Shown piece by piece: positions 27,445 through 45,071 of a DNA stretch of 64,000 nucleotides. Where the stretch lies: assembly GCF_036588685.1 (NCBI RefSeq), contig NC_086378.1:33829578-33893577 (forward strand), in the 5' to 3' direction. The notes below the pieces were generated by a model. It saw only the letters and a list, made by a program, of their open reading frames with translations, was not told where the DNA came from and did no database searches. Source of the DNA: Mytilus trossulus. Lineage: Eukaryota; Mollusca; Bivalvia; Mytilida; Mytilidae. The position numbers were made by a program, and so were the translations under genes. Each line of letters starts with the position of its first letter. Position 1 is the stretch's first letter.

Positions 27445-27460
27445 GGCCCTTTTCAGGGCC
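27445..27460 (+). terminator. H2B 3' histone stem-loop (unit 6)
   Basis: Canonical hairpin. Confidence 0.96.
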
Positions 27461-28022
27461 ACCAACATTTTTCAAAAAGAATTTACAATTGTTGTACATC
27501 ATGTCAAACTTCTAAACAAAGCTATAAATCCCAACCCCCAGCTATAACTACTTTCAAACTATTTCAATAGTATATGGTTACTTTTCTCTTCTTTCTATCT
27601 GTATAACAAATATGTGTATTTCACTCATTCTGTAGTATTTAATTTGTCAAAACTACAAAGCGTAAATACATAAATCATGAAGAACAAAACAGTGCTTTCA
27701 TTCCAATTAATAGAGTTGATAAATTTACGATTTCTTTTGCTTTTCGAGAGAGAAAAAAATATTGCGAGAATTATTTTACACGGAAACAAGAACATTACCT
27801 AATCTTAAACCACGCAAAAACTCTATAATTGAATATAACAGAATCTACAGATTTTGTGTGTAAAAGTCCGTGCATTTTGTTTTGAAATTTTCTCTCTTTA
27901 TGTAGGCAAATGCACGGACTTGTTGATCTTTGAACGTATTCATAAACCTTCAGAAATATAAATTCTCAAATAAATACAAGAGTAAGAGTAAGGAAGTTAA
28001 TTAAAAAGAAAGCCAGATATTT

Positions 28023-28090
28023 AAAAAAAAAAAGGGGGGGGGGGGGGGGGGGGGGGTAATAGCGAGAGAGAGAGAGAGAGAGAGAGAAAA
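28023..28090. repeat. A11-G23 and (GA)12 purine tract, unit 6
   Basis: G run 28034-28056; GA run 28064-28087. The G run drops from 28 to 23 between units 5 and 6. Confidence 0.95.
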
Positions 28091-28242
28091 TAGTTGCGGA
28101 TCAGGATCAGGGAAAACAAGAAAACGGTTGAAAAATTCATGAACATTAGAGAAAAGAATAGAAGTGGGAGCAAGCTTTGATTTCAAGATTTTGTTTAAAA
28201 CGATGTACAACAAATCTAAGATTCTTTTTGAAAAATGTTGGT

Positions 28243-28258
28243 GGCCCTGAAAAGGGCC
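28243..28258 (-). terminator. H4 3' histone stem-loop (unit 6)
   Basis: Canonical hairpin. Confidence 0.96.
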
Positions 28259-28284
28259 GTTGTTGATATTAGCTGGGTGGCTGT

Positions 28285-28602
<318 letters not shown>

Positions 28603-30194
28603 CTATTTGTGGTGATTAGTTAAATAATACTTTCCGTCTAACAGCGACTCTTTATATATCACCAACGCGGCCGTAAAAGAAGTATCACACATTTTCAGTT
28701 AACTGTTGTCTGATTGGCTTACGTTGTTTTATTCCGGGAGGTAACTCTGTACTGCCTTAAACTGTGTACACTTTCAATCCACTTTTTCATTCTAGGTCTG
28801 AAAAATATAATAATTCATATCAGACAGTAAATTTTTAAGAAAAAACTATAATTGAACAGAAAAAAACTTTCAATCGGAATAAAAATGACTGCAGGAGACA
28901 AAAAAAGTTCCAAAATGTTGAAAAGTTTTCATTTTAAGATAGAAAAGTATGATAAATAAATGATAAATGAAAATCACTTTAGACAGTCAAAATTATAAAG
29001 ATAATTATTTGCTTTCTCTGAACAGACATTTTTATTCAATGTCAATACACATTTCAACTTAATGGAATGGAATTTAGTTGGGGAAAAAATAAACCTCACA
29101 GACATATCTAGGAATACTGGTTATCTATTTGTCTATTTCATGTACCCAGAAATTGGATACATCACAGGATTTTACATGCTTGCAGTTTTCTACCTGTCTT
29201 TCATAACTCAACATCATCTGTCAAAGCTGTGCTTGCCATCCATCAAAGATCTGCTGCAGGTACTTCAGATCATAAATGAGAGAATGTATGAATAAAACTG
29301 TTATTGTTATTACTATTAAAGAATATTTTTTTTAGGTATTACAGTGAAGAAAAGAGATGCCCCTGACTGCGGGTAAAACTTCTTATGTGTGCATCTTCCT
29401 TTCAATTTTATTTTTAAACGCCATTCTATATTTATCCACAGTATGACGATGACAATTTCATCAGCCAATCCAATAAAAATGTTAATGCGCACACATGTAC
29501 TTACTATTCTGAAGACATCTTTTAGCCAGAAAAGTTTATAATAAGTCTGAAAACTACTTTTTATCATATAAAAAAGCTTATAAGTGCAAGATATATGCTT
29601 ACATGGACTTCCTACAGTGAAATTTTGTGGGGACTACTTGGACCCGTACCGAAATTATATTAATTTAAATAGAAATTTCATGATTTTGTAAACTAGCAGC
29701 AAGACAAGACTCTAAAGTGGACAAAATATATTACTACATACATGATAAAAAAATTCTTTACAATTCTGACTGAAAAAGAGCTCTAAATTTTTGATAAAAG
29801 TACCCTGTAATATCAGCTTTTCTAAAAGAAATATACAAATTAATGATTTATACAAGATATTTAAACTCTAACTTAAAAAAAAAGGTTATATTTTGGCCAG
29901 TTGGTGGTTCTCTTTCTTTGGTCTAGACTACTGGTGTAAATAATACATCAAAAGAAGACAAGAAAAAACAAGCGAAGAAAAGAAAAGAACAGAAGTACAG
30001 ATAGAAACATTCATATGTTGATCTTTTTTTATATAATGTACTATTTAATATTCTACACACAAGGACATACATGTACCATGATAAACAAACACCCCCCTTT
30101 TTTTTGTGATGAGACTTGCGTGTATATATATATCATAAAATTTATTTTTTGTCTATGTATTGCTTTGCATATAGATGGATTCAACAAGAAGAAA

Positions 30195-30198
<4 letters not shown>

Positions 30199-30228
<30 letters not shown>
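30199..30228. repeat. (AG)15 tract, unit 6
   Basis: Dinucleotide repeat downstream of H3. Confidence 0.95.
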
Positions 30229-30232
<4 letters not shown>

Positions 30233-30306
30233 GGAAAAGAGGGGTTCAGCTATGTTTCTAATTTTCATGTACAACAATTTATAGATTCTTTTTGAAAAAT
30301 ATTGGT

Positions 30307-30322
30307 GGCCCTGAAAAGGGCC
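30307..30322 (-). terminator. H3 3' histone stem-loop (unit 6)
   Basis: Canonical hairpin. Confidence 0.96.
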
Positions 30323-30351
30323 GTTATGTTTTGGTGAAAAAATCACACTTC

Positions 30352-30867
<516 letters not shown>

Positions 30868-31996
30868 TCACCACTTACATAAAGCTGGCGTTGATTGGTC
30901 CGCATATCTTAAATCTGATTGGACTGATTTGTAAGGGACTTTGACAGTTTTCAATCCAGTTTTTACTGAAAAACTGCTCAACCCAAGCTGACAGTAAAAA
31001 TGCCCCCTTTTTTCATTCAAAATTACAGTTTCTGATCATCATCCCTCATTGCTCAACAATAGTAAATTAGTGTCACGGTTTCAATATGATAAATCTGAAG
31101 AAGAAAAAAATAATAATGAAAAAAGGTCAAAATACATGCAGAAACATTAAGGAAAGGAAAGAAAAATAAAACAGGAAAAAATAAAAATAAAATGCAGTTT
31201 GAACACTAACAAAGCGAAATAAGAAATGCAAAAACAGAAACAAATGGAATTACACATTCCCGACATGACATTGTACGGATCGGCTGAGTTTCTCTATTGT
31301 TGTATTATGTCATATTTATGTATATTTAATATAAAAAAAGAAGATGTGGTATGATTTTCATTTGGGCTGGGCACATTTGTCACATTGTCTGATTGTCGGT
31401 GTGCTTACATCGATTCCACATCTTTAATACACAAACAATAAATAAATAAAGACAGAAAGACAGAGAGAGATGCCGAAAAAAAATGGAAAAAGGAAAAGAA
31501 TGGAAAGTACATATCATATATAAAAGTGTTGACGAAAGAGATACTGTTAACAAAAACTATAAATAATTATAATAATTAAAAAACACACACCTTCTCATAT
31601 GAATCTAAGCATGCTCGCATCAATAACCAAGAGAGAGAAAGAAGAGAGCAGACTAGTATTAAATATAAATGCTATCAGTGGTTTTTTTTTTCCCCCGACA
31701 AACTTTTTATGATTTAACTGAGCTACTAGTGGGTTCAGAGTCAGAAATTACGACAATAAATGTTCTCATGAAGAAGACTGAAAAAGTTACTAGACTTAGT
31801 GTTATGCTATAAGAACTGTACTTAAATGGGATGCGTTAGAGAGAGAAGAAAAGAAGAATGACGGAAGAAGGGACATTTATATTTTAGACATTTTTTATTT
31901 GTTATGTAGTAGAATATATTTTTTTTAATTATGTATGGGGAATAAAGTATTACTAAGATGTACAACAATTTTAGACTCTTTTTGAAAAATATTGGT

Positions 31997-32012
31997 GGCC
32001 CTGAAAAGGGCC
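31997..32012 (-). terminator. H2A 3' histone stem-loop (unit 7)
   Basis: Canonical hairpin. Confidence 0.96.
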
Positions 32013-32045
32013 GTTGTTAAGTGAGTAATCTGATATATCCACTTT

Positions 32046-32429
<384 letters not shown>

Positions 32430-32699
32430 CTATTTGGTTGATCGACACTGAGTAAAGTGATACAATTTTTCTTCAAAATTTAGCTTATATACCCACTAAA
32501 CGGATTGAACGATGTTTTTATTATACACCAATCAGAACGAAGCTCTCTGCGGGCAGTTAGGCTACCGAACATTCAACATGTTATGGGTGCTCTCTCCGAG
32601 GTTCGCGTTCAATAAAATCTTTCAATCCGTTTTGCCCAGTATATAAACAAATTGAAAATAATTTTTCACCATTACTTATTTGATTATCAAACCAGTAAC

Positions 32700-33074
32700 A
32701 TGCCACCCAAAGTAGGAACTAAAGGAGCCAAGAAGGCCGTCACCAAGGCAAAGACTGCCAGACCCGGCGGTGACAAGAAAAGGAGGAGGAAGAGACGTGA
32801 ATCCTATGCTATCTACATCTACAAAGTCTTGAGACAAGTTCACCCCGACACCGGAGTGTCCTCAAAGGCAATGTCCATCATGAACAGCTTCGTCAACGAT
32901 ATCTTCGAGAGAATCGCAGCAGAGGCTTCCCGATTGGCACACTACAACAAAAGATCTACCATCACATCTCGGGAGATCCAGACCGCTGTCCGTCTTCTCT
33001 TACCCGGAGAATTGGCCAAGCACGCTGTCAGTGAAGGTACCAAAGCCGTCACTAAATACACCAGCAGCAAGTAA
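32700..33074 (+). CDS. H2B: Histone H2B (unit 7)
   Basis: H2B of 124 aa, same translation as unit 1. TATATAAA lies at 32640-32647 and the stem-loop at 33103-33118. Confidence 0.99.
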   Translation: MPPKVGTKGAKKAVTKAKTARPGGDKKRRRKRRESYAIYIYKVLRQVHPDTGVSSKAMSIMNSFVNDIFERIAAEASRLAHYNKRSTITSREIQTAVRLLLPGELAKHAVSEGTKAVTKYTSSK

Positions 33075-33102
33075 ACAGTCTGAAGTTTATAACTTCACAA
33101 AC

Positions 33103-33118
33103 GGCCCTTTTCAGGGCC
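33103..33118 (+). terminator. H2B 3' histone stem-loop (unit 7)
   Basis: Canonical hairpin. Confidence 0.96.
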
Positions 33119-33680
33119 ACCAACATTTTTCAAAAAGAATTTACAATTGTTGTACATCATGTCAAACTTCTAAACAAAGCTATAAATCCCAACCCCCAGC
33201 TATAACTACTTTCAAACTATTTCAATAGTATATGGTTACTTTTCTCTTCTTTCTATCTGTATAACAAATATGTGTATTTCACTCATTCTGTAGTATTTAA
33301 TTTGTCAAAACTACAAAGCGTAAATACATAAATCATGAAGAACAAAACAGTGCTTTCATTCCAATTAATAGAGTTGATAAATTTACGATTTCTTTTGCTT
33401 TTCGAGAGAGAAAAAAATATTGCGAGAATTATTTTACACGGAAACAAGAACATTACCTAATCTTAAACCACGCAAAAACTCTATAATTGAATATAACAGA
33501 ATCTACAGATTTTGTGTGTAAAAGTCCGTGCATTTTGTTTTGAAATTTTCTCTCTTTATGTAGGCAAATGCACGGACTTGTTGATCTTTGAACGTATTCA
33601 TAAACCTTCAGAAATATAAATTCTCAAATAAATACAAGAGTAAGAGTAAGGAAGTTAATTAAAAAGAAAGCCAGATATTT

Positions 33681-33749
33681 AAAAAAAAAAAGGGGGGGGG
33701 GGGGGGGGGGGGGGGTAATAGCGAGAGAGAGAGAGAGAGAGAGAGAAAA
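33681..33749. repeat. A11-G24 and (GA)12 purine tract, unit 7
   Basis: G run 33692-33715; GA run 33723-33746. Confidence 0.95.
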
Positions 33750-33901
33750 TAGTTGCGGATCAGGATCAGGGAAAACAAGAAAACGGTTGAAAAATTCATG
33801 AACATTAGAGAAAAGAATAGAAGTGGGAGCAAGCTTTGATTTCAAGATTTTGTTTAAAACGATGTACAACAAATCTAAGATTCTTTTTGAAAAATGTTGG
33901 T

Positions 33902-33917
33902 GGCCCTGAAAAGGGCC
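33902..33917 (-). terminator. H4 3' histone stem-loop (unit 7)
   Basis: Canonical hairpin. Confidence 0.96.
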
Positions 33918-33943
33918 GTTGTTGATATTAGCTGGGTGGCTGT

Positions 33944-34261
<318 letters not shown>

Positions 34262-35853
34262 CTATTTGTGGTGATTAGTTAAATAATACTTTCCGTCTAA
34301 CAGCGACTCTTTATATATCACCAACGCGGCCGTAAAAGAAGTATCACACATTTTCAGTTAACTGTTGTCTGATTGGCTTACGTTGTTTTATTCCGGGAGG
34401 TAACTCTGTACTGCCTTAAACTGTGTACACTTTCAATCCACTTTTTCATTCTAGGTCTGAAAAATATAATAATTCATATCAGACAGTAAATTTTTAAGAA
34501 AAAACTATAATTGAACAGAAAAAAACTTTCAATCGGAATAAAAATGACTGCAGGAGACAAAAAAAGTTCCAAAATGTTGAAAAGTTTTCATTTTAAGATA
34601 GAAAAGTATGATAAATAAATGATAAATGAAAATCACTTTAGACAGTCAAAATTATAAAGATAATTATTTGCTTTCTCTGAACAGACATTTTTATTCAATG
34701 TCAATACACATTTCAACTTAATGGAATGGAATTTAGTTGGGGAAAAAATAAACCTCACAGACATATCTAGGAATACTGGTTATCTATTTGTCTATTTCAT
34801 GTACCCAGAAATTGGATACATCACAGGATTTTACATGCTTGCAGTTTTCTACCTGTCTTTCATAACTCAACATCATCTGTCAAAGCTGTGCTTGCCATCC
34901 ATCAAAGATCTGCTGCAGGTACTTCAGATCATAAATGAGAGAATGTATGAATAAAACTGTTATTGTTATTACTATTAAAGAATATTTTTTTTAGGTATTA
35001 CAGTGAAGAAAAGAGATGCCCCTGACTGCGGGTAAAACTTCTTATGTGTGCATCTTCCTTTCAATTTTATTTTTAAACGCCATTCTATATTTATCCACAG
35101 TATGACGATGACAATTTCATCAGCCAATCCAATAAAAATGTTAATGCGCACACATGTACTTACTATTCTGAAGACATCTTTTAGCCAGAAAAGTTTATAA
35201 TAAGTCTGAAAACTACTTTTTATCATATAAAAAAGCTTATAAGTGCAAGATATATGCTTACATGGACTTCCTACAGTGAAATTTTGTGGGGACTACTTGG
35301 ACCCGTACCGAAATTATATTAATTTAAATAGAAATTTCATGATTTTGTAAACTAGCAGCAAGACAAGACTCTAAAGTGGACAAAATATATTACTACATAC
35401 ATGATAAAAAAATTCTTTACAATTCTGACTGAAAAAGAGCTCTAAATTTTTGATAAAAGTACCCTGTAATATCAGCTTTTCTAAAAGAAATATACAAATT
35501 AATGATTTATACAAGATATTTAAACTCTAACTTAAAAAAAAAGGTTATATTTTGGCCAGTTGGTGGTTCTCTTTCTTTGGTCTAGACTACTGGTGTAAAT
35601 AATACATCAAAAGAAGACAAGAAAAAACAAGCGAAGAAAAGAAAAGAACAGAAGTACAGATAGAAACATTCATATGTTGATCTTTTTTTATATAATGTAC
35701 TATTTAATATTCTACACACAAGGACATACATGTACCATGATAAACAAACACCCCCCTTTTTTTTGTGATGAGACTTGCGTGTATATATATATCATAAAAT
35801 TTATTTTTTGTCTATGTATTGCTTTGCATATAGATGGATTCAACAAGAAGAAA

Positions 35854-35857
<4 letters not shown>

Positions 35858-35889
<32 letters not shown>
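35858..35889. repeat. (AG)16 tract, unit 7
   Basis: One repeat longer than in units 1-6. Confidence 0.95.
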
Positions 35890-35893
<4 letters not shown>

Positions 35894-35967
35894 GGAAAAG
35901 AGGGGTTCAGCTATGTTTCTAATTTTCATGTACAACAATTTATAGATTCTTTTTGAAAAATATTGGT

Positions 35968-35983
35968 GGCCCTGAAAAGGGCC
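35968..35983 (-). terminator. H3 3' histone stem-loop (unit 7)
   Basis: Canonical hairpin. Confidence 0.96.
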
Positions 35984-36012
35984 GTTATGTTTTGGTGAAA
36001 AAATCACACTTC

Positions 36013-36528
<516 letters not shown>

Positions 36529-37657
36529 TCACCACTTACATAAAGCTGGCGTTGATTGGTCCGCATATCTTAAATCTGATTGGACTGATTTGTAAGGGAC
36601 TTTGACAGTTTTCAATCCAGTTTTTACTGAAAAACTGCTCAACCCAAGCTGACAGTAAAAATGCCCCCTTTTTTCATTCAAAATTACAGTTTCTGATCAT
36701 CATCCCTCATTGCTCAACAATAGTAAATTAGTGTCACGGTTTCAATATGATAAATCTGAAGAAGAAAAAAATAATAATGAAAAAAGGTCAAAATACATGC
36801 AGAAACATTAAGGAAAGGAAAGAAAAATAAAACAGGAAAAAATAAAAATAAAATGCAGTTTGAACACTAACAAAGCGAAATAAGAAATGCAAAAACAGAA
36901 ACAAATGGAATTACACATTCCCGACATGACATTGTACGGATCGGCTGAGTTTCTCTATTGTTGTATTATGTCATATTTATGTATATTTAATATAAAAAAA
37001 GAAGATGTGGTATGATTTTCATTTGGGCTGGGCACATTTGTCACATTGTCTGATTGTCGGTGTGCTTACATCGATTCCACATCTTTAATACACAAACAAT
37101 AAATAAATAAAGACAGAAAGACAGAGAGAGATGCCGAAAAAAAATGGAAAAAGGAAAAGAATGGAAAGTACATATCATATATAAAAGTGTTGACGAAAGA
37201 GATACTGTTAACAAAAACTATAAATAATTATAATAATTAAAAAACACACACCTTCTCATATGAATCTAAGCATGCTCGCATCAATAACCAAGAGAGAGAA
37301 AGAAGAGAGCAGACTAGTATTAAATATAAATGCTATCAGTGGTTTTTTTTTTCCCCCGACAAACTTTTTATGATTTAACTGAGCTACTAGTGGGTTCAGA
37401 GTCAGAAATTACGACAATAAATGTTCTCATGAAGAAGACTGAAAAAGTTACTAGACTTAGTGTTATGCTATAAGAACTGTACTTAAATGGGATGCGTTAG
37501 AGAGAGAAGAAAAGAAGAATGACGGAAGAAGGGACATTTATATTTTAGACATTTTTTATTTGTTATGTAGTAGAATATATTTTTTTTAATTATGTATGGG
37601 GAATAAAGTATTACTAAGATGTACAACAATTTTAGACTCTTTTTGAAAAATATTGGT

Positions 37658-37673
37658 GGCCCTGAAAAGGGCC
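37658..37673 (-). terminator. H2A 3' histone stem-loop (unit 8)
   Basis: Canonical hairpin. Confidence 0.96.
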
Positions 37674-37706
37674 GTTGTTAAGTGAGTAATCTGATATATC
37701 CACTTT

Positions 37707-38090
<384 letters not shown>

Positions 38091-38360
38091 CTATTTGGTT
38101 GATCGACACTGAGTAAAGTGATACAATTTTTCTTCAAAATTTAGCTTATATACCCACTAAACGGATTGAACGATGTTTTTATTATACACCAATCAGAACG
38201 AAGCTCTCTGCGGGCAGTTAGGCTACCGAACATTCAACATGTTATGGGTGCTCTCTCCGAGGTTCGCGTTCAATAAAATCTTTCAATCCGTTTTGCCCAG
38301 TATATAAACAAATTGAAAATAATTTTTCACCATTACTTATTTGATTATCAAACCAGTAAC

Positions 38361-38735
38361 ATGCCACCCAAAGTAGGAACTAAAGGAGCCAAGAAGGCCG
38401 TCACCAAGGCAAAGACTGCCAGACCCGGCGGTGACAAGAAAAGGAGGAGGAAGAGACGTGAATCCTATGCTATCTACATCTACAAAGTCTTGAGACAAGT
38501 TCACCCCGACACCGGAGTGTCCTCAAAGGCAATGTCCATCATGAACAGCTTCGTCAACGATATCTTCGAGAGAATCGCAGCAGAGGCTTCCCGATTGGCA
38601 CACTACAACAAAAGATCTACCATCACATCTCGGGAGATCCAGACCGCTGTCCGTCTTCTCTTACCCGGAGAATTGGCCAAGCACGCTGTCAGTGAAGGTA
38701 CCAAAGCCGTCACTAAATACACCAGCAGCAAGTAA
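38361..38735 (+). CDS. H2B: Histone H2B (unit 8)
   Basis: H2B of 124 aa, same translation as unit 1. TATATAAA lies at 38301-38308 and the stem-loop at 38764-38779. Confidence 0.99.
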   Translation: MPPKVGTKGAKKAVTKAKTARPGGDKKRRRKRRESYAIYIYKVLRQVHPDTGVSSKAMSIMNSFVNDIFERIAAEASRLAHYNKRSTITSREIQTAVRLLLPGELAKHAVSEGTKAVTKYTSSK

Positions 38736-38763
38736 ACAGTCTGAAGTTTATAACTTCACAAAC

Positions 38764-38779
38764 GGCCCTTTTCAGGGCC
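38764..38779 (+). terminator. H2B 3' histone stem-loop (unit 8)
   Basis: Canonical hairpin. Confidence 0.96.
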
Positions 38780-39341
38780 ACCAACATTTTTCAAAAAGAA
38801 TTTACAATTGTTGTACATCATGTCAAACTTCTAAACAAAGCTATAAATCCCAACCCCCAGCTATAACTACTTTCAAACTATTTCAATAGTATATGGTTAC
38901 TTTTCTCTTCTTTCTATCTGTATAACAAATATGTGTATTTCACTCATTCTGTAGTATTTAATTTGTCAAAACTACAAAGCGTAAATACATAAATCATGAA
39001 GAACAAAACAGTGCTTTCATTCCAATTAATAGAGTTGATAAATTTACGATTTCTTTTGCTTTTCGAGAGAGAAAAAAATATTGCGAGAATTATTTTACAC
39101 GGAAACAAGAACATTACCTAATCTTAAACCACGCAAAAACTCTATAATTGAATATAACAGAATCTACAGATTTTGTGTGTAAAAGTCCGTGCATTTTGTT
39201 TTGAAATTTTCTCTCTTTATGTAGGCAAATGCACGGACTTGTTGATCTTTGAACGTATTCATAAACCTTCAGAAATATAAATTCTCAAATAAATACAAGA
39301 GTAAGAGTAAGGAAGTTAATTAAAAAGAAAGCCAGATATTT

Positions 39342-39410
39342 AAAAAAAAAAAGGGGGGGGGGGGGGGGGGGGGGGGTAATAGCGAGAGAGAGAGAGAGAG
39401 AGAGAGAAAA
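39342..39410. repeat. A11-G24 and (GA)12 purine tract, unit 8
   Basis: G run 39353-39376; GA run 39384-39407. Confidence 0.95.
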
Positions 39411-39562
39411 TAGTTGCGGATCAGGATCAGGGAAAACAAGAAAACGGTTGAAAAATTCATGAACATTAGAGAAAAGAATAGAAGTGGGAGCAAGCTTTGA
39501 TTTCAAGATTTTGTTTAAAACGATGTACAACAAATCTAAGATTCTTTTTGAAAAATGTTGGT

Positions 39563-39578
39563 GGCCCTGAAAAGGGCC
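39563..39578 (-). terminator. H4 3' histone stem-loop (unit 8)
   Basis: Canonical hairpin. Confidence 0.96.
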
Positions 39579-39604
39579 GTTGTTGATATTAGCTGGGTGG
39601 CTGT

Positions 39605-39922
<318 letters not shown>

Positions 39923-41514
39923 CTATTTGTGGTGATTAGTTAAATAATACTTTCCGTCTAACAGCGACTCTTTATATATCACCAACGCGGCCGTAAAAGA
40001 AGTATCACACATTTTCAGTTAACTGTTGTCTGATTGGCTTACGTTGTTTTATTCCGGGAGGTAACTCTGTACTGCCTTAAACTGTGTACACTTTCAATCC
40101 ACTTTTTCATTCTAGGTCTGAAAAATATAATAATTCATATCAGACAGTAAATTTTTAAGAAAAAACTATAATTGAACAGAAAAAAACTTTCAATCGGAAT
40201 AAAAATGACTGCAGGAGACAAAAAAAGTTCCAAAATGTTGAAAAGTTTTCATTTTAAGATAGAAAAGTATGATAAATAAATGATAAATGAAAATCACTTT
40301 AGACAGTCAAAATTATAAAGATAATTATTTGCTTTCTCTGAACAGACATTTTTATTCAATGTCAATACACATTTCAACTTAATGGAATGGAATTTAGTTG
40401 GGGAAAAAATAAACCTCACAGACATATCTAGGAATACTGGTTATCTATTTGTCTATTTCATGTACCCAGAAATTGGATACATCACAGGATTTTACATGCT
40501 TGCAGTTTTCTACCTGTCTTTCATAACTCAACATCATCTGTCAAAGCTGTGCTTGCCATCCATCAAAGATCTGCTGCAGGTACTTCAGATCATAAATGAG
40601 AGAATGTATGAATAAAACTGTTATTGTTATTACTATTAAAGAATATTTTTTTTAGGTATTACAGTGAAGAAAAGAGATGCCCCTGACTGCGGGTAAAACT
40701 TCTTATGTGTGCATCTTCCTTTCAATTTTATTTTTAAACGCCATTCTATATTTATCCACAGTATGACGATGACAATTTCATCAGCCAATCCAATAAAAAT
40801 GTTAATGCGCACACATGTACTTACTATTCTGAAGACATCTTTTAGCCAGAAAAGTTTATAATAAGTCTGAAAACTACTTTTTATCATATAAAAAAGCTTA
40901 TAAGTGCAAGATATATGCTTACATGGACTTCCTACAGTGAAATTTTGTGGGGACTACTTGGACCCGTACCGAAATTATATTAATTTAAATAGAAATTTCA
41001 TGATTTTGTAAACTAGCAGCAAGACAAGACTCTAAAGTGGACAAAATATATTACTACATACATGATAAAAAAATTCTTTACAATTCTGACTGAAAAAGAG
41101 CTCTAAATTTTTGATAAAAGTACCCTGTAATATCAGCTTTTCTAAAAGAAATATACAAATTAATGATTTATACAAGATATTTAAACTCTAACTTAAAAAA
41201 AAAGGTTATATTTTGGCCAGTTGGTGGTTCTCTTTCTTTGGTCTAGACTACTGGTGTAAATAATACATCAAAAGAAGACAAGAAAAAACAAGCGAAGAAA
41301 AGAAAAGAACAGAAGTACAGATAGAAACATTCATATGTTGATCTTTTTTTATATAATGTACTATTTAATATTCTACACACAAGGACATACATGTACCATG
41401 ATAAACAAACACCCCCCTTTTTTTTGTGATGAGACTTGCGTGTATATATATATCATAAAATTTATTTTTTGTCTATGTATTGCTTTGCATATAGATGGAT
41501 TCAACAAGAAGAAA

Positions 41515-41518
<4 letters not shown>

Positions 41519-41550
<32 letters not shown>
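41519..41550. repeat. (AG)16 tract, unit 8
   Basis: Dinucleotide repeat downstream of H3. Confidence 0.95.
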
Positions 41551-41554
<4 letters not shown>

Positions 41555-41628
41555 GGAAAAGAGGGGTTCAGCTATGTTTCTAATTTTCATGTACAACAAT
41601 TTATAGATTCTTTTTGAAAAATATTGGT

Positions 41629-41644
41629 GGCCCTGAAAAGGGCC
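41629..41644 (-). terminator. H3 3' histone stem-loop (unit 8)
   Basis: Canonical hairpin. Confidence 0.96.
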
Positions 41645-41673
41645 GTTATGTTTTGGTGAAAAAATCACACTTC

Positions 41674-42189
<516 letters not shown>

Positions 42190-43318
42190 TCACCACTTAC
42201 ATAAAGCTGGCGTTGATTGGTCCGCATATCTTAAATCTGATTGGACTGATTTGTAAGGGACTTTGACAGTTTTCAATCCAGTTTTTACTGAAAAACTGCT
42301 CAACCCAAGCTGACAGTAAAAATGCCCCCTTTTTTCATTCAAAATTACAGTTTCTGATCATCATCCCTCATTGCTCAACAATAGTAAATTAGTGTCACGG
42401 TTTCAATATGATAAATCTGAAGAAGAAAAAAATAATAATGAAAAAAGGTCAAAATACATGCAGAAACATTAAGGAAAGGAAAGAAAAATAAAACAGGAAA
42501 AAATAAAAATAAAATGCAGTTTGAACACTAACAAAGCGAAATAAGAAATGCAAAAACAGAAACAAATGGAATTACACATTCCCGACATGACATTGTACGG
42601 ATCGGCTGAGTTTCTCTATTGTTGTATTATGTCATATTTATGTATATTTAATATAAAAAAAGAAGATGTGGTATGATTTTCATTTGGGCTGGGCACATTT
42701 GTCACATTGTCTGATTGTCGGTGTGCTTACATCGATTCCACATCTTTAATACACAAACAATAAATAAATAAAGACAGAAAGACAGAGAGAGATGCCGAAA
42801 AAAAATGGAAAAAGGAAAAGAATGGAAAGTACATATCATATATAAAAGTGTTGACGAAAGAGATACTGTTAACAAAAACTATAAATAATTATAATAATTA
42901 AAAAACACACACCTTCTCATATGAATCTAAGCATGCTCGCATCAATAACCAAGAGAGAGAAAGAAGAGAGCAGACTAGTATTAAATATAAATGCTATCAG
43001 TGGTTTTTTTTTTCCCCCGACAAACTTTTTATGATTTAACTGAGCTACTAGTGGGTTCAGAGTCAGAAATTACGACAATAAATGTTCTCATGAAGAAGAC
43101 TGAAAAAGTTACTAGACTTAGTGTTATGCTATAAGAACTGTACTTAAATGGGATGCGTTAGAGAGAGAAGAAAAGAAGAATGACGGAAGAAGGGACATTT
43201 ATATTTTAGACATTTTTTATTTGTTATGTAGTAGAATATATTTTTTTTAATTATGTATGGGGAATAAAGTATTACTAAGATGTACAACAATTTTAGACTC
43301 TTTTTGAAAAATATTGGT

Positions 43319-43334
43319 GGCCCTGAAAAGGGCC
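43319..43334 (-). terminator. H2A 3' histone stem-loop (unit 9)
   Basis: Canonical hairpin. Confidence 0.96.
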
Positions 43335-43367
43335 GTTGTTAAGTGAGTAATCTGATATATCCACTTT

Positions 43368-43751
<384 letters not shown>

Positions 43752-44021
43752 CTATTTGGTTGATCGACACTGAGTAAAGTGATACAATTTTTCTTCAAAA
43801 TTTAGCTTATATACCCACTAAACGGATTGAACGATGTTTTTATTATACACCAATCAGAACGAAGCTCTCTGCGGGCAGTTAGGCTACCGAACATTCAACA
43901 TGTTATGGGTGCTCTCTCCGAGGTTCGCGTTCAATAAAATCTTTCAATCCGTTTTGCCCAGTATATAAACAAATTGAAAATAATTTTTCACCATTACTTA
44001 TTTGATTATCAAACCAGTAAC

Positions 44022-44396
44022 ATGCCACCCAAAGTAGGAACTAAAGGAGCCAAGAAGGCCGTCACCAAGGCAAAGACTGCCAGACCCGGCGGTGACAAGA
44101 AAAGGAGGAGGAAGAGACGTGAATCCTATGCTATCTACATCTACAAAGTCTTGAGACAAGTTCACCCCGACACCGGAGTGTCCTCAAAGGCAATGTCCAT
44201 CATGAACAGCTTCGTCAACGATATCTTCGAGAGAATCGCAGCAGAGGCTTCCCGATTGGCACACTACAACAAAAGATCTACCATCACATCTCGGGAGATC
44301 CAGACCGCTGTCCGTCTTCTCTTACCCGGAGAATTGGCCAAGCACGCTGTCAGTGAAGGTACCAAAGCCGTCACTAAATACACCAGCAGCAAGTAA
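44022..44396 (+). CDS. H2B: Histone H2B (unit 9)
   Basis: H2B of 124 aa, same translation as unit 1. TATATAAA lies at 43962-43969 and the stem-loop at 44425-44440. Confidence 0.99.
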   Translation: MPPKVGTKGAKKAVTKAKTARPGGDKKRRRKRRESYAIYIYKVLRQVHPDTGVSSKAMSIMNSFVNDIFERIAAEASRLAHYNKRSTITSREIQTAVRLLLPGELAKHAVSEGTKAVTKYTSSK

Positions 44397-44424
44397 ACAG
44401 TCTGAAGTTTATAACTTCACAAAC

Positions 44425-44440
44425 GGCCCTTTTCAGGGCC
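44425..44440 (+). terminator. H2B 3' histone stem-loop (unit 9)
   Basis: Canonical hairpin. Confidence 0.96.
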
Positions 44441-45002
44441 ACCAACATTTTTCAAAAAGAATTTACAATTGTTGTACATCATGTCAAACTTCTAAACAAA
44501 GCTATAAATCCCAACCCCCAGCTATAACTACTTTCAAACTATTTCAATAGTATATGGTTACTTTTCTCTTCTTTCTATCTGTATAACAAATATGTGTATT
44601 TCACTCATTCTGTAGTATTTAATTTGTCAAAACTACAAAGCGTAAATACATAAATCATGAAGAACAAAACAGTGCTTTCATTCCAATTAATAGAGTTGAT
44701 AAATTTACGATTTCTTTTGCTTTTCGAGAGAGAAAAAAATATTGCGAGAATTATTTTACACGGAAACAAGAACATTACCTAATCTTAAACCACGCAAAAA
44801 CTCTATAATTGAATATAACAGAATCTACAGATTTTGTGTGTAAAAGTCCGTGCATTTTGTTTTGAAATTTTCTCTCTTTATGTAGGCAAATGCACGGACT
44901 TGTTGATCTTTGAACGTATTCATAAACCTTCAGAAATATAAATTCTCAAATAAATACAAGAGTAAGAGTAAGGAAGTTAATTAAAAAGAAAGCCAGATAT
45001 TT

Positions 45003-45071
45003 AAAAAAAAAAAGGGGGGGGGGGGGGGGGGGGGGGGTAATAGCGAGAGAGAGAGAGAGAGAGAGAGAAAA
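45003..45071. repeat. A11-G24 and (GA)12 purine tract, unit 9
   Basis: G run 45014-45037; GA run 45045-45068. Confidence 0.95.
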